Assembly: GCA_009908505.1 (NCBI GenBank)
Contig: JAAAPD010000026.1
Location: 40,485 to 104,484, forward strand
Length of the DNA: 64,000 nucleotides
DNA from: Alphaproteobacteria bacterium
GTDB taxonomy: Bacteria; Pseudomonadota; Alphaproteobacteria; Rhodobacterales; Rhodobacteraceae
Direction: 5' to 3'
Part shown: in pieces, positions 35,253 to 44,325 of the stretch
Layout of the letters: each line of letters starts with the position of its first letter
Numbering within the stretch: the first letter of the stretch is position 1
Made by a program: the position numbers and the translations under genes
Notes under the pieces: generated by a model
The model's input: the letters and a program-made list of their open reading frames with translations, nothing else
What the model was told of the DNA's origin: nothing
Database searches by the model: none

Positions 35253-36647
35253 TCAGGACGGCCCGATCATGAAGCACGATGTGCCGCGCGCCTGCAGCCT
35301 GGCACAGGCAAGTTCGGCCCCGTCGCGGGTCAGACCCATGAAATTGGCATCGAAGCCGCGCGGGCTCTGGATCACCCGGCGCAGGGACCCGTCAAGCGAG
35401 CTCATCTCGTTCAGCGCCACGCGCAGCAGGACCCGTTCGGCCTGGTAGCGCGAGGTATAGCGCCCCACATTGATCCCCCAATGCCGTCCGCCCGAGGTCG
35501 AGATGCGGGTGACGACCTCGGGTTCCGTGGGGGCCGTGGCCGGGGCCTTGGCGGCGGCAAGCACCACGTCATCGGGACGCGAGGGCGGCACCGGGGCCGA
35601 GTCAGGGGCTTGCTCGGTGGCGGTCTGCAAAACCTCGGTCAGGGCGTTCTCGATCACCTCCGCATCGACCATCAGCAATTCCTCGGGTGCGGCGGTCTCG
35701 GGCGTTGGCCGCAGACGCGGGCGCAGCGACCGGCTGACCAGACCGCTGACACGGACGTTGCGCGCACCATTCGTTCCGCCGGCAAAGGCCGGGGCCGGGG
35801 TGGGACGGGCCAGCCGGGCCCGGCTGGGCGCGCGGGCAAAGCCCATATCCATCAGTTCGGCCACGCGGGCATTGCGCGCGGAGGTGGACGAGCCGCCGAA
35901 CATGGTGACGATGATCCGTTCCTGTCCGCGTTCGGCCGAGGCGGTCAGGTTGAAGCCCGCGGCGCGGGTATAGCCGGTCTTGATGCCGTCGGCGCCGCGG
36001 TAGGACCGCAGGAACCGGCGGTTGGTATGGGCAACGCGCCGCACGCCGGCATCCGCCTCGATGCGCGAGAACAGGTTGTAATACTGGGGGAAATCGTAGA
36101 TCACGTGCCGCCCTAAGATGGTCATGTCTCGGGCGGTGGACATATGCCCGCTTTCCGTCAGCCCGTGCGCGTTGCGAAAGGTCGTGCGGGTCATGCCCAT
36201 GGCGCGGGCGGTGGCGTTCATGCGGCGGGCAAAGGCGGCTTCGTTGCCTTCCAACGCGATGCCGATGGCCGTGGCGGCGTCATTCGCCGATTTGACCGCC
36301 GCCGCACGGATCAGGTAGCGGAACCGGATCTGCTGACCGGCGCGCAACCCCAGCTTTGATGGCGGCTCGTTCGCGGCCAGCGGGGTGATGCGCACCATGT
36401 CGTCCAGCCCGATCTCGCCGCGTTCGACCGCCTGGAAGGCGATATAGAGCGTCATCATCTTGGTCAGGGAGGCCGGGTGAAGCTGGGTGTCGGCATTGCG
36501 CGAATGCAGCACCTCGCCGGTGCGCGAGTCCATCACCATGGCTGCGTAGGGGGCCGTACGCCCGGCGATCGGGGCCAGCGCGGCCAATAGCATAACCGAT
36601 AGGATAAGAAGCCCCGAAAGCACGGGGTTGTTCATACGACGTTTCAC
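35253..36647 (-). CDS. D-alanyl-D-alanine carboxypeptidase with C-terminal SPOR domain
   Basis: A penicillin-binding protein of about 464 residues that trims peptidoglycan stem peptides in the periplasm. It has an N-terminal signal (PVLSGLLILSVMLLAALAPI), then the three active-site motifs in order: SLTK, SAN in AAAVKSANDAAT, and KTG in ADGIKTGYTRAAGFN. A low-complexity linker (APVPPSRPDDVVLAAAKAPA) leads to a C-terminal SPOR domain (HWGINVGRYTSRYQAERVLL) that targets denuded septal glycan. The start is uncertain: GTG at 36647 after AAAGGG is preferred, with ATG 36635 and GTG 36671 as alternatives. Confidence 0.92.
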   Translation of the reverse strand: MKRRMNNPVLSGLLILSVMLLAALAPIAGRTAPYAAMVMDSRTGEVLHSRNADTQLHPASLTKMMTLYIAFQAVERGEIGLDDMVRITPLAANEPPSKLGLRAGQQIRFRYLIRAAAVKSANDAATAIGIALEGNEAAFARRMNATARAMGMTRTTFRNAHGLTESGHMSTARDMTILGRHVIYDFPQYYNLFSRIEADAGVRRVAHTNRRFLRSYRGADGIKTGYTRAAGFNLTASAERGQERIIVTMFGGSSTSARNARVAELMDMGFARAPSRARLARPTPAPAFAGGTNGARNVRVSGLVSRSLRPRLRPTPETAAPEELLMVDAEVIENALTEVLQTATEQAPDSAPVPPSRPDDVVLAAAKAPATAPTEPEVVTRISTSGGRHWGINVGRYTSRYQAERVLLRVALNEMSSLDGSLRRVIQSPRGFDANFMGLTRDGAELACARLQARGTSCFMIGPS

Positions 36648-36954
36648 GCCACTGCCCTTTATCTGCCTCACGGGGACTGATTTAGACGTCCCTCATTTGT
36701 AGTTTCACTGTAGCACGGGTCGTGAGTCTCGAAAATACCTTATTTTCAATGGTTTTGACTGTGCTTTTCATACACAGGCAAGCACATGTTGAGGATCGGT
36801 TGCCGGTCGCCCCAAAATCCGGGGCTGGACCGCGCCCACCTGCCCCGTCCCGGTCTGGGCGTGGCTTGCGCGGCGCGCGCCCCCTTTTCACCGGGCCTTT
36901 CAAAGTTATATTAGGCTGTGGCAACCAGACTGCGGGTCAGGAATCGGGAACGCC

Positions 36955-37293
36955 ATGCTGCGCAAGGATCACATGATGTCCGGCAAGGATCAGGACGACG
37001 ACGATGTCGGCGTCAAGGTCGAAACACGTCCGAAGACCAAGCGCCCGCCGCTCTACAAGGTCCTGATCCTGAACGATGATTACACGCCGATGGAATTCGT
37101 CGTGCATGTTCTGGAACGCTATTTCGGCATGACCCATTCGCAGGCGGTGGAGCTCATGCTGACTGTCCACCAGAAGGGCGTGGCGGTGGCCGGCGTCTTC
37201 AGCCACGAAATCGCCGAGACCAAGGTCGCACTGGTCATGGACCTGGCGCAACGCCACCAGCACCCGTTGCAATGCACAATGGAGAAGGAATAG
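36955..37293 (+). CDS. clpS: ATP-dependent Clp protease adaptor ClpS
   Basis: A 112-residue adaptor that delivers N-degron substrates to ClpAP. The flexible N-terminus is acidic. The core holds [20 protein letters not shown], with the NDD substrate-pocket motif, [20 protein letters not shown] and [19 protein letters not shown]. The ATG at 36955 is used; MMSGKD six codons on is another possibility. The expected partner clpA is not in this window. An RsmC-like gene follows 25 bases later. Confidence 0.95.
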   Translation: MLRKDHMMSGKDQDDDDVGVKVETRPKTKRPPLYKVLILNDDYTPMEFVVHVLERYFGMTHSQAVELMLTVHQKGVAVAGVFSHEIAETKVALVMDLAQRHQHPLQCTMEKE

Positions 37294-37318
37294 GCGCCGG
37301 CCGCCCGTTCCCCGCATT

Positions 37319-38278
37319 ATGGCACATTCCCGATTGACCCTCGCGCTGGAGGACGGCGCGCCGTCCCTTCCCGGTGGCCCGGTGCGTGTGCTGCGCCCGC
37401 CGGCGGAGTATGACCTGTCCGTTCTGGAAAAGGACCGGGTGGAGATCGCCCATGGGTTCAAACCCGATCATGATGCCTGGATGACACGCGGCTATGCCCC
37501 GGCCGGGATTGATCCGGTGCCGACCATCGTGGTGGTCGTGCCACGGTCCAAGGCGCTGGCCCGCCGCATGGTCCTGCGCGCCCGGCACGAGGCGACGGAC
37601 CTGGTGATCGTGGACGGGGCCAAGACCGACGGGGTCGACAGCCTTTACAAGGCGTGCCGTGGCTGGGCCCCGGTTGCCGGCACCCTGACCAAGGGGCATG
37701 GCCGCCTGTACTGGTTCGCCCCCGAGGGCGCGCCGGACTGGCACGTTCCCGACCAGATGGTCGACGGCTTCCGCACCCAGCCGGGCGTGTTTTCCGAGGG
37801 CCGGATCGACCCCGGCTCGCGCCTGCTGGCCGAGGCGCTGCCGCCGCTTGTCGGCCGGGTGGCCGACTTGGGCGCCGGTTGGGGCTATCTGTCGGCGGCG
37901 GTGTTGCGGCATCCGGGCGTGACCGCGCTGGACATGGTCGAGGCCGAGGCGCTCGCGCTCGATTGCCTGTCAGACAATATCGACGATGCCCGCGCGTCGG
38001 CGCACTGGGCGGATGCCACGCGATTCAGCACCGAAAGCCCCTATGACGCGGTGGTTGCCAACCCGCCCTTTCACACCACCCGGAAGGGGGCGCCGGAACT
38101 GGGCCAAGCCTTCCTTGCAACGGCCGCCCGCATCCTCAAACCCCGGGGCACTCTTTACATGGTGGCCAATCGGCACCTGCCCTACGAAGGTCGATTGAAG
38201 GAATTATTCGCCCATGTGCAAGAGCTTGGCGGCGACGCGGCGTTCAAGCTGATCGCGGCCACTCGCCCGCGGCGTTGA
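37319..38278 (+). CDS. RsmC-like class I methyltransferase (probable rRNA guanine-N2 methyltransferase)
   Basis: A 319-residue protein with the two-domain plan of RsmC/RlmG. The degenerate N-terminal half holds AHGFKPDHDAWMTRGYAPAG and PTIVVVVPRSKALARRMVLR. The catalytic half holds VFSEGRIDPGSRLLAEALPP, VADLGAGWGYLSAAVLRHPG (SAM motif I) and the NPPFHTTRKGAPELGQAF motif IV. NPPFH marks exocyclic-amine base methylation. The likely target is 16S rRNA G1207, by analogy. It may be co-expressed with clpS. Confidence 0.87.
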   Translation: MAHSRLTLALEDGAPSLPGGPVRVLRPPAEYDLSVLEKDRVEIAHGFKPDHDAWMTRGYAPAGIDPVPTIVVVVPRSKALARRMVLRARHEATDLVIVDGAKTDGVDSLYKACRGWAPVAGTLTKGHGRLYWFAPEGAPDWHVPDQMVDGFRTQPGVFSEGRIDPGSRLLAEALPPLVGRVADLGAGWGYLSAAVLRHPGVTALDMVEAEALALDCLSDNIDDARASAHWADATRFSTESPYDAVVANPPFHTTRKGAPELGQAFLATAARILKPRGTLYMVANRHLPYEGRLKELFAHVQELGGDAAFKLIAATRPRR

Positions 38279-38330
38279 AATGGCCTAGCGTGACGCTCCG
38301 GGAATCGGGTCAGACAATCGGGAGACCGAC

Positions 38331-39134
38331 ATGAGCTTTTCCATCGAAGGCAAGACCGCCATCGTCACCGGTGCGGCCAACGGTGTGGGCCTGGCCATCG
38401 GCCGGCGGTTTGTCGACCAGGGCGCCAATGTCGTCTTTGCCGACATGGATGACCACCAGTTGGACAAGGAACTGGGCAAGACGGATGTCGACGGGGCGCG
38501 CTATCGCAGTTTCGCCTGCGATTTGCGCCAGAAACTGTCCATCGCCAACCTTCTGTCCATGACGATCGACGCCTATGACCGGGTCGATATCCTGGTGAAC
38601 GCCTCGCGCCAGATGATGACATCCGACCCCCTGGACCCGGCCGAAGACAACGTCGAATCCCTGATCCAGCAGAACCTGATGACCTCGCTGCGCCTGACCC
38701 AGGCGATCGCCAAGCGGATGATCAAACAGTCCAAGGGCCAGGAGGAGGGCCCTGCAGGATCGATCATCAACCTCAGCTCCATCGCGTCGCGCCGGGCCAA
38801 CCCCGAATTGCTGGGCTATTCGATCTCGACCGCCGCGCTGGACCAGATGACCCGGTCGATGGCCGTGGCCTTGGCCCCGCATCGCATCCGCGTCAACGCG
38901 GTGGCCTTTGGCTCGGTGATGAGCGCCAGCCTGAAAGGCGCGCTGCAAGAGCACGAGGATTATCGCGGCGAGATCATTGAACACACCCCTTTGGGGCGGA
39001 TCGCCGGGCCGGGCGAGGTGTCGGACGCGGTACAATACCTCGCTTCGGATGCCTCGGGCTTCGTCACCGGCGAGGTCATCACGGTGGATGGCGGGCGCAC
39101 CCTGATCGACCCGGTGGATGCCCCCGCCCATTGA
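38331..39134 (+). CDS. SDR-family oxidoreductase with altered YxxxK motif
   Basis: A 267-residue short-chain dehydrogenase-like protein. The cofactor site is normal (TAIVTGAANGVGLAIGRRFV), and the Asp in FADMDDHQLD suggests NAD. The usual NNAG is replaced (DILVNASRQMM), and after the IINLSSIASRRAN serine block the catalytic YxxxK reads YSIST, so the lysine is Thr. The C-terminal GRIAGPGEVSDAVQYLASDA and GFVTGEVITVDGGRT are standard. It may be non-catalytic or use another mechanism. GGGAG precedes the ATG. Confidence 0.88.
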   Translation: MSFSIEGKTAIVTGAANGVGLAIGRRFVDQGANVVFADMDDHQLDKELGKTDVDGARYRSFACDLRQKLSIANLLSMTIDAYDRVDILVNASRQMMTSDPLDPAEDNVESLIQQNLMTSLRLTQAIAKRMIKQSKGQEEGPAGSIINLSSIASRRANPELLGYSISTAALDQMTRSMAVALAPHRIRVNAVAFGSVMSASLKGALQEHEDYRGEIIEHTPLGRIAGPGEVSDAVQYLASDASGFVTGEVITVDGGRTLIDPVDAPAH

Positions 39135-39143
39135 CCGGTCGGA

Positions 39144-39530
39144 TCATTCCGGGTGCATCGCGATGCATTGCTGGATGCGCTCATTCGTGGCAATGGCCGC
39201 GGCATCGCGGCGCTGGACCAGGTCGGCCAGCTTCGCGCGTTCGTCGGCCACGTTGATGGCGACGGGTTCCTCGCGGGTGTAGGTCTGGGTTTCCTGGCAG
39301 GGGAAGGTGAAGGTGCTGCCATCCTCGTTGGTGCCGGTGCAGGTCGTGGTGACGGTGCGGATGTCCTGAACCTCGGCCAGCGCATAGCCGCGGTCGATGT
39401 TGCCCTGCGCTGTGGCGATCTGCTGGTTGAGCAGATTGACCTGCCGCTGGGCGTCGTTGATGCAGGCCTCGCGCGGGGTGGCGCAGGCAGCGAGGGCGAC
39501 AAGAGGAAGAACATAGAGAATGGGTTTCAT
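39144..39530 (-). CDS. Predicted small lipoprotein of unknown function
   Basis: A 128-residue protein with a lipoprotein signal (MKPILYVLPLVALAAC, Cys16). The mature part has a helical section (REACINDAQRQVNLLNQQIA), a cysteine-bearing loop (TVTTTCTGTNEDGSTFTFPC) and a second helix (ERAKLADLVQRRDAAAIATN). A Ca-loop-like NEDGS is visible, but no family is recognised. The ATG at 39530 begins the signal. It is convergent with the SDR gene and divergent from hemF. Confidence 0.75.
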   Translation of the reverse strand: MKPILYVLPLVALAACATPREACINDAQRQVNLLNQQIATAQGNIDRGYALAEVQDIRTVTTTCTGTNEDGSTFTFPCQETQTYTREEPVAINVADERAKLADLVQRRDAAAIATNERIQQCIAMHPE

Positions 39531-39643
39531 CGAAAAGCGCCTTGAAGTTGTTTCGCGAGGACGGGAATGCGACGACCGGACATTGGCCGCCATATAGAAA
39601 GAATGCTAAGGGCCGGTGATAGGCAATAACAAGGATTTTCGGA

Positions 39644-40540
39644 ATGGCCGCAGACGAGATGATCGAACAGAAGGCACAGGCAGCGGCCTGGTTCCGGGCA
39701 TTGCGCGACGAGATCGTCGCCGCCTTCGAGGCGCTGGAGGATGCCCAGGACACCGGCCCCTTCGCGAACCAGCCCGCCGGCCGTTTCGAGGTCACCGAAA
39801 CCCGCCGCAAGGGCGCCGAGGGCGAGGATGCCGGCGGCGGGCTGATGTCGGTGATGCGCGGCGGACGGGTGTTCGAGAAGGTCGGGGTGAATGTCTCGAC
39901 CGTGCATGGCACGCTGGGTGAAAGGGCCCAGGCGGCGATGATGGCGCGCAAGGGGCTGCCGGGCATGAAGGACGATCCTCGGTTCTGGGCCAGCGGCATC
40001 AGCCTGGTCGCGCATATGCAGAACCCCCACACCCCGGCGGTGCACATGAACACGAGGATGTTCTGGACGCCGCATGCCTGGTGGTTCGGCGGGGGATCGG
40101 ACCTGAACCCGTGCATCGAATACGACGCGGACACGGCGCATTTCCACGCCACGCAGAAAGCGTTCCTTGACCCCCACGGGGAAGAGCATCATCCGCGCCT
40201 CAAGGCATGGGCGGACGATTATTTCTACATCCCGCACCGGCACCGGGCGCGCGGGGTCGGCGGTATCTTCATGGATGATTACTGCACCGGCGACTGGGAG
40301 GACGATTTCGCCCTGACGCAGGACATCGGCCGGGCCTTCCTGCCCGCCTTCCTGCCCTGCGTCGAGGCCCGGCGCGACCTGCCCTGGACCGAGGCGGACA
40401 AGGACACGCAGCTGGTCCATCGTGGGCTCTATGCGGAATACAACCTTGTCTATGACCGGGGCACCAAGTTCGGGCTGGAAACCGGCCATGACGCCAACGC
40501 CGTCCTGATGAGCCTGCCGCCCATGGCCAAGTGGGTCTAG
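39644..40540 (+). CDS. hemF: Oxygen-dependent coproporphyrinogen III oxidase
   Basis: A 298-residue enzyme that makes protoporphyrinogen IX from coproporphyrinogen III using O2. Diagnostic blocks are GGGLMSVMRGGRVFEKVGVN, NPHTPAVHMNTRMFW, WWFGGGSDLNPCIEYDADTA, ARGVGGIFMDDYCTGDWED, RGLYAEYNLVYDRGTKFGLE and ESL-like VLMSLPPMAKWV at the end. AAGGA precedes the ATG. Convergent with the downstream peptidase gene, with a hairpin-rich spacer. Confidence 0.96.
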   Translation: MAADEMIEQKAQAAAWFRALRDEIVAAFEALEDAQDTGPFANQPAGRFEVTETRRKGAEGEDAGGGLMSVMRGGRVFEKVGVNVSTVHGTLGERAQAAMMARKGLPGMKDDPRFWASGISLVAHMQNPHTPAVHMNTRMFWTPHAWWFGGGSDLNPCIEYDADTAHFHATQKAFLDPHGEEHHPRLKAWADDYFYIPHRHRARGVGGIFMDDYCTGDWEDDFALTQDIGRAFLPAFLPCVEARRDLPWTEADKDTQLVHRGLYAEYNLVYDRGTKFGLETGHDANAVLMSLPPMAKWV

Positions 40541-40560
40541 GGAGCCAAACGGCCGTGACG

Positions 40561-40606
40561 CCGGGACGTCGCTCGGCTATCGCCGTCGCGCCGCCCGCCG
40601 TCCCGG
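40561..40606. terminator. Hairpin-rich spacer between hemF and the peptidase gene (likely bidirectional terminator)
   Basis: CCGGGACG (40561-40568) and CGTCCCGG (40599-40606) are perfect complements. They enclose a smaller hairpin CGGC/GCCG (40574-40585). The right arm abuts the stop codon of the minus-strand peptidase gene. No T-tract is present. Its minus-strand start is nearly identical to the sequence after the GNAT gene at 62414. Confidence 0.5.
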
Positions 40607-41266
40607 TCAGCGTGCCGCGTCGACCAGGGCCTTGAACAGCGCCCTTTGGCGGCGCGCGTAGAACAGGTGTTCGGGATGCCACTGAACCCCGAGAACGAAA
40701 CGCCCGGCCGCCTCGACCGCCTGGATCATGCCGCCATCGTCGCGGGCGGCCACCTGCAACCCCGCGCCGACACGGTCGACCGCCTGGCTGTGCAGGGCGT
40801 TCACGCGCATGTCTTGCGCCCCGGCGATGCCGGCCAGGCCGCTTCCGGGCAGGGGATGGATCGTCTTGCGCGGCAGTATCGTGCGGTAATGCGTGCTGTG
40901 GCCATGGGTCCGATAGGCGTCCTGGTCCAGACTGCCCCCTGCGGCGACGTTGATCATCTGGGCGCCGCGGCAGATCCCCAGGATGGGGATTCCCATGTCG
41001 AGGGCCTCTTGTGCGAGGCGCAGTTCCAGCGCGTCGCGATTGGCGTCGATTCGGACGGACAGGTGCAGGGCGCCGCCATAGAGCTCGGGCGAGATGTCGT
41101 CGCCGCCGCCGATGATCAGCCCATCGACATCCGCCAGTCGCGAGGGACGGCCCGCGCCCCAGCGCACGGCCCGGCCGCCGCCACCCCGCACGTTCAGCGC
41201 GACCAGCGGGAAGATGCGCCAGCCGGACCTGTTCGAGGTCGTCACAGCGATCCTGGGGCGGGCCAT
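40607..41266 (-). CDS. Class I glutamine-amidotransferase-like gamma-glutamyl peptidase (C26 type)
   Basis: A 219-residue protein of the PuuD/peptidase C26 group, which hydrolyse gamma-glutamyl amides. The nucleophile elbow is GIPILGICRGAQMINVAAGG with the catalytic Cys. The distal His-Glu pair is in VLGVQWHPEHLFY, and VDGLIIGGGDDISPELYGGA precedes the elbow. It is shorter than PuuD (about 254). The ATG overlaps the amidoligase stop (TGATG), showing tight translational coupling; the longer frame to 41425 lies inside the amidoligase gene. It is the likely partner of the amidoligase. Confidence 0.88.
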   Translation of the reverse strand: MARPRIAVTTSNRSGWRIFPLVALNVRGGGGRAVRWGAGRPSRLADVDGLIIGGGDDISPELYGGALHLSVRIDANRDALELRLAQEALDMGIPILGICRGAQMINVAAGGSLDQDAYRTHGHSTHYRTILPRKTIHPLPGSGLAGIAGAQDMRVNALHSQAVDRVGAGLQVAARDDGGMIQAVEAAGRFVLGVQWHPEHLFYARRQRALFKALVDAAR

Positions 41267-42207
41267 CAGGCCAAACCGGCCCGGTTCAGCCGGTCGTCGA
41301 CCTCGGCGCGCCAATCGGGGCGCAGGGTCGTCAGGGCCGCGCGGTGATCGCGCCAGGCGGCCTTGAGGCCATCTAGGATTTTCCCGTCCGCCGCGACCAG
41401 TTCCACCAGCGCCCAGCGGTTCCATTCCTGCGAAACGGACCAGTCTGCCTCATCGATGCGGCAATCGGGCAGGCGGTAGTGCCAGGCGGGCCGGGCCGAG
41501 ACCGCGCCCAGCCCGTCCAGCGCCCGCTCGACCCGGCCGCTGTCCAGCTCTGCCAGGATCGGCAGGACGTCCAGCCCGCGATTGCGGGTCGGGTTGTGGG
41601 ACAGGTGGGCGTCGAAGAGATCGGTCATCCGCCAGCCTTCGGCTGCGGCCAGCGCATCCACGAAGGCCCGCGGAAACGGATCGGAGAAGGGCAGCAGGCG
41701 GCGCGAGACATCCATGCCGCCGTCAAAGCGCAGGCGATCCTCAAGCAGGGCATAGGCCGTTAGCGTTGGTAGCAGGTCATCGACGGTTTCGCCGGGAATC
41801 TCCGGGTTCAGGTGCAGACCAAAGCCCAGCAATATCCCGTCCCGCGTGCCGATGGCCCCGGCCGCACGCAACGCCGCGCAAAGCCTGTCCACATCCGGCA
41901 ACTGGTCGAAGTCCAGCGGCGGTGTGACGATCTCGACCGGGACCACGGCGCGGGACAGGTCCAGGCCAATCTCGGCCAGCGGCCCGTCGATCCTGTCGCG
42001 CAGGGCGGTGTCGAGGTAGATCTTCAGATCGCCCAGGGCACTGCCGGACAGGCGCAGGTCGTGGTCGTCCGTCTGGTCGATCTCGCCGCCCAGCAGGTCG
42101 CGGGCGATCCGGGCGGCTTGCGCCTCGGTCAGGCCGCCGAACTCGATCTCGATCCCGGCGCGGCGGTCGGCCCCCAGCGGAAGCGGTTTGAACGCGGTTG
42201 CGCCCAT
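41266..42207 (-). CDS. Amidoligase family protein (GCS-like COOH-NH2 ligase)
   Basis: A 313-residue protein that I assign to the amidoligase enzyme family (PF12224), relatives of glutamate-cysteine ligase that join a carboxylate to an amine using ATP. Visible support is the early acidic GIEIEFGGLT (E-x-E metal ligands, residues 19-21 region), DDHDLRLSGSALGDLKIYLD, VPVEIVTPPLDFDQLP, and GFGLHLNPEIP, which matches the GxHxN-type block. The start lies 7 bases after hemE and the end is coupled to a peptidase gene. The substrate is unknown; a published comparative study predicted such ligase/amidotransferase pairs to make and break amide or peptide tags. Confidence 0.8.
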   Translation of the reverse strand: MGATAFKPLPLGADRRAGIEIEFGGLTEAQAARIARDLLGGEIDQTDDHDLRLSGSALGDLKIYLDTALRDRIDGPLAEIGLDLSRAVVPVEIVTPPLDFDQLPDVDRLCAALRAAGAIGTRDGILLGFGLHLNPEIPGETVDDLLPTLTAYALLEDRLRFDGGMDVSRRLLPFSDPFPRAFVDALAAAEGWRMTDLFDAHLSHNPTRNRGLDVLPILAELDSGRVERALDGLGAVSARPAWHYRLPDCRIDEADWSVSQEWNRWALVELVAADGKILDGLKAAWRDHRAALTTLRPDWRAEVDDRLNRAGLA

Positions 42208-42214
42208 GAGTGCC

Positions 42215-43246
42215 TTACCCGCCGCGGATCTTGTCGATCATGAGCTGCACGTTCTCGGGGTCTGCATCGGGGGTGATGCCGTGGCCGAGATTGAAGATGT
42301 GCGGGCCCTTCGACAGGGCCTCGACCACGCGCCGGGTTTCGCGCACCAGGTCCTCGCCGCCGGTCACCATGTGCGAGGATTTGAGGTTGCCCTGCACGCA
42401 GCCGTCGGGCTGAACGTGTTCGGCGGCCCATTCCGGCGTCACGCCGTCGTCCAACGCGATGCAGTCGGCGCCGATCGCCTCGTGCAGGCCGACATAGCGG
42501 TCGCCCGCGCCGCGCGGGAAGGCGATGACGGGGATGCCGGGATGCCGCGCCTTGAGTTCGGCGGTGATGCGGCGAGCCGGTGCGATGGCATATTTCTCGA
42601 AATCTTCGCCCTGCAGCGACCCGGCCCAACTGTCGAAAATCTTGACCACCTCGGCCCCGGCCTCGATCTGGGCGGACAGGTAGCCGATCGTCGCCTCGGT
42701 CAGTCGGTCGAGCAACGCCTCGAATAGTGCGCGGTTCTCGGACTTGAGCGCATGGGCCGGTCCCTGGTCGGGGGTGCCGCGCCCGGCGATCATGTAGGTG
42801 GCGACCGTCCAGGGCGCGCCGGCGAACCCGATCAGGGTGGTTTCGGCGGGCAGGTCGCGCGACAGGATGCGCACGGTTTCGTAGACCGGCGACAGGTGTT
42901 CATGCACCGCATCGGCCGGTTTGAGGGCATCAAACCCGGCCTGGTCGGTGATCGTGGAAAGGCGCGGCCCCTCGCCGGTGACGAACCACAGGTCGGCCCC
43001 AAGCGCCTGGGGCAGCAGCAGGATATCGGCGAACAGGATCGCCGCGTCGAACCCGTAGCGGCGGATCGGTTGCAGCGTGACCTCGGCGGCCAGGTCGGGA
43101 TTATAGCACAGCGACAGGAAATCCCCGGCCTCGGCGCGGGTGGCGCGGTATTCGGGCAGGTAGCGACCGGCCTGGCGCATCATCCAGATCGGCGGTGTGG
43201 GCAGGGTTTCGCCCGCAAGGGCGCGCAGGATCAGCTTGTCGGTCAT
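42215..43246 (-). CDS. hemE: Uroporphyrinogen decarboxylase
   Basis: A 343-residue enzyme removing four carboxyls from uroporphyrinogen III. It has [20 protein letters not shown] (the MRQAGR signature), [58 protein letters not shown] and [22 protein letters not shown] lies 6 bases before the ATG at 43246; the longer open frame continues antisense to hemC and is not real. It is divergent from hemC by 90 bases and directly upstream of the amidoligase and peptidase genes. Confidence 0.96.
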   Translation of the reverse strand: MTDKLILRALAGETLPTPPIWMMRQAGRYLPEYRATRAEAGDFLSLCYNPDLAAEVTLQPIRRYGFDAAILFADILLLPQALGADLWFVTGEGPRLSTITDQAGFDALKPADAVHEHLSPVYETVRILSRDLPAETTLIGFAGAPWTVATYMIAGRGTPDQGPAHALKSENRALFEALLDRLTEATIGYLSAQIEAGAEVVKIFDSWAGSLQGEDFEKYAIAPARRITAELKARHPGIPVIAFPRGAGDRYVGLHEAIGADCIALDDGVTPEWAAEHVQPDGCVQGNLKSSHMVTGGEDLVRETRRVVEALSKGPHIFNLGHGITPDADPENVQLMIDKIRGG

Positions 43247-43336
43247 GGGGTCTCCTATCAACCACTCCGAGGTTCCAGTTGCGCCCGGTGAAGTCAAGCC
43301 GTTGTCACGCCCCGGGCCTACGTCTAGAAGCACATT

Positions 43337-44302
43337 ATGACGCATGATCTCCCTACCCCCGACCAACCGCTGCGGATCGGTACGCGCGGCTCGCCGCTGG
43401 CGCTGGCCCAGGCCCATGAAACCCGTGATCGCCTGGCGGCGGCTTTCGCGCTTCCGACCGACGCCTTCGAGATCTTGGTGATCAAGACCACCGGTGACAA
43501 CCGGTCGATGATCGACGCGGACCGGCCCTTGAAAGAGATCGGCGGCAAGGGCCTTTTCACCAAGGAGATCGAAGAGGCGATGCTGTCGGGCGGGATCGAC
43601 ATCGCCGTGCATTCCATGAAGGACATGCCGGTGGACCAGCCCGAGGGGTTGATGCTGGATTGCTACCTGCCGCGCGAGGATGTGCGCGATGCTTTCGTCT
43701 CGCTGGCCCATGCCTCGCTGGGCGATCTGCCTGCCGGTACGGTCGTGGGCACGTCCAGCCTGCGGCGGCGGGCGCAATTGCGGGCGCGCCGGCCCGACCT
43801 GGAGGTGGTGGAATTTCGCGGCAACGTCCAGACCCGGCTCAGAAAGCTGGAGGATGGCGTGGCCGGGGCGACCTTCCTGGCGATGGCGGGGCTGCGGCGG
43901 CTGGGCATGGCCGACGTGGCGCGCGCGCCGATCGCCCCCGAGGACATGCTTCCGGCCGTAGCCCAGGGGGCCATCGGCATCGAGCGGCGCGCCAAAGACG
44001 ACCGCGTGGCCGAGATGCTTGCAGCGATCCATGACCGCGAAACCGGCGAACGCCTGGACTGCGAACGTGCCTTCCTGGCCGCGCTGGACGGGTCCTGTGA
44101 AACCCCGATCGGCGGGCTTGCCGAGTTTTCGCCCGAAGGCCTGCGCCTGCGTGGAGAAATCCTGCGCCCCGACGGATCCGAGGTGCATTCGGGTGCGCTA
44201 TCGGGCTCCGTCGCCGATGGGGCGGCCATGGGCGAGGCGCTGGCCAAGGAGCTTCTGGGCCGTGCCGGTCCGGGGTTCTTCGATGCGGTAACGGCAGGAT
44301 AG
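43337..44302 (+). CDS. hemC: Hydroxymethylbilane synthase (porphobilinogen deaminase)
   Basis: A 321-residue enzyme that polymerises four porphobilinogens on a dipyrromethane cofactor. It has [113 protein letters not shown] and the cofactor-binding Cys in [16 protein letters not shown]. Start [11 protein letters not shown]. Divergent from hemE as in other Rhodobacterales. Confidence 0.96.
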   Translation: MTHDLPTPDQPLRIGTRGSPLALAQAHETRDRLAAAFALPTDAFEILVIKTTGDNRSMIDADRPLKEIGGKGLFTKEIEEAMLSGGIDIAVHSMKDMPVDQPEGLMLDCYLPREDVRDAFVSLAHASLGDLPAGTVVGTSSLRRRAQLRARRPDLEVVEFRGNVQTRLRKLEDGVAGATFLAMAGLRRLGMADVARAPIAPEDMLPAVAQGAIGIERRAKDDRVAEMLAAIHDRETGERLDCERAFLAALDGSCETPIGGLAEFSPEGLRLRGEILRPDGSEVHSGALSGSVADGAAMGEALAKELLGRAGPGFFDAVTAG

Positions 44303-44325
44303 CGCCAACTCAAGCCAAGAATTCG

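Noticed and set aside
43247..44188. Upstream extension of the hemE frame to 44188
   Set aside because: The extension is antisense to hemC; HemE homologues and the GGAG site place the start at 43246.
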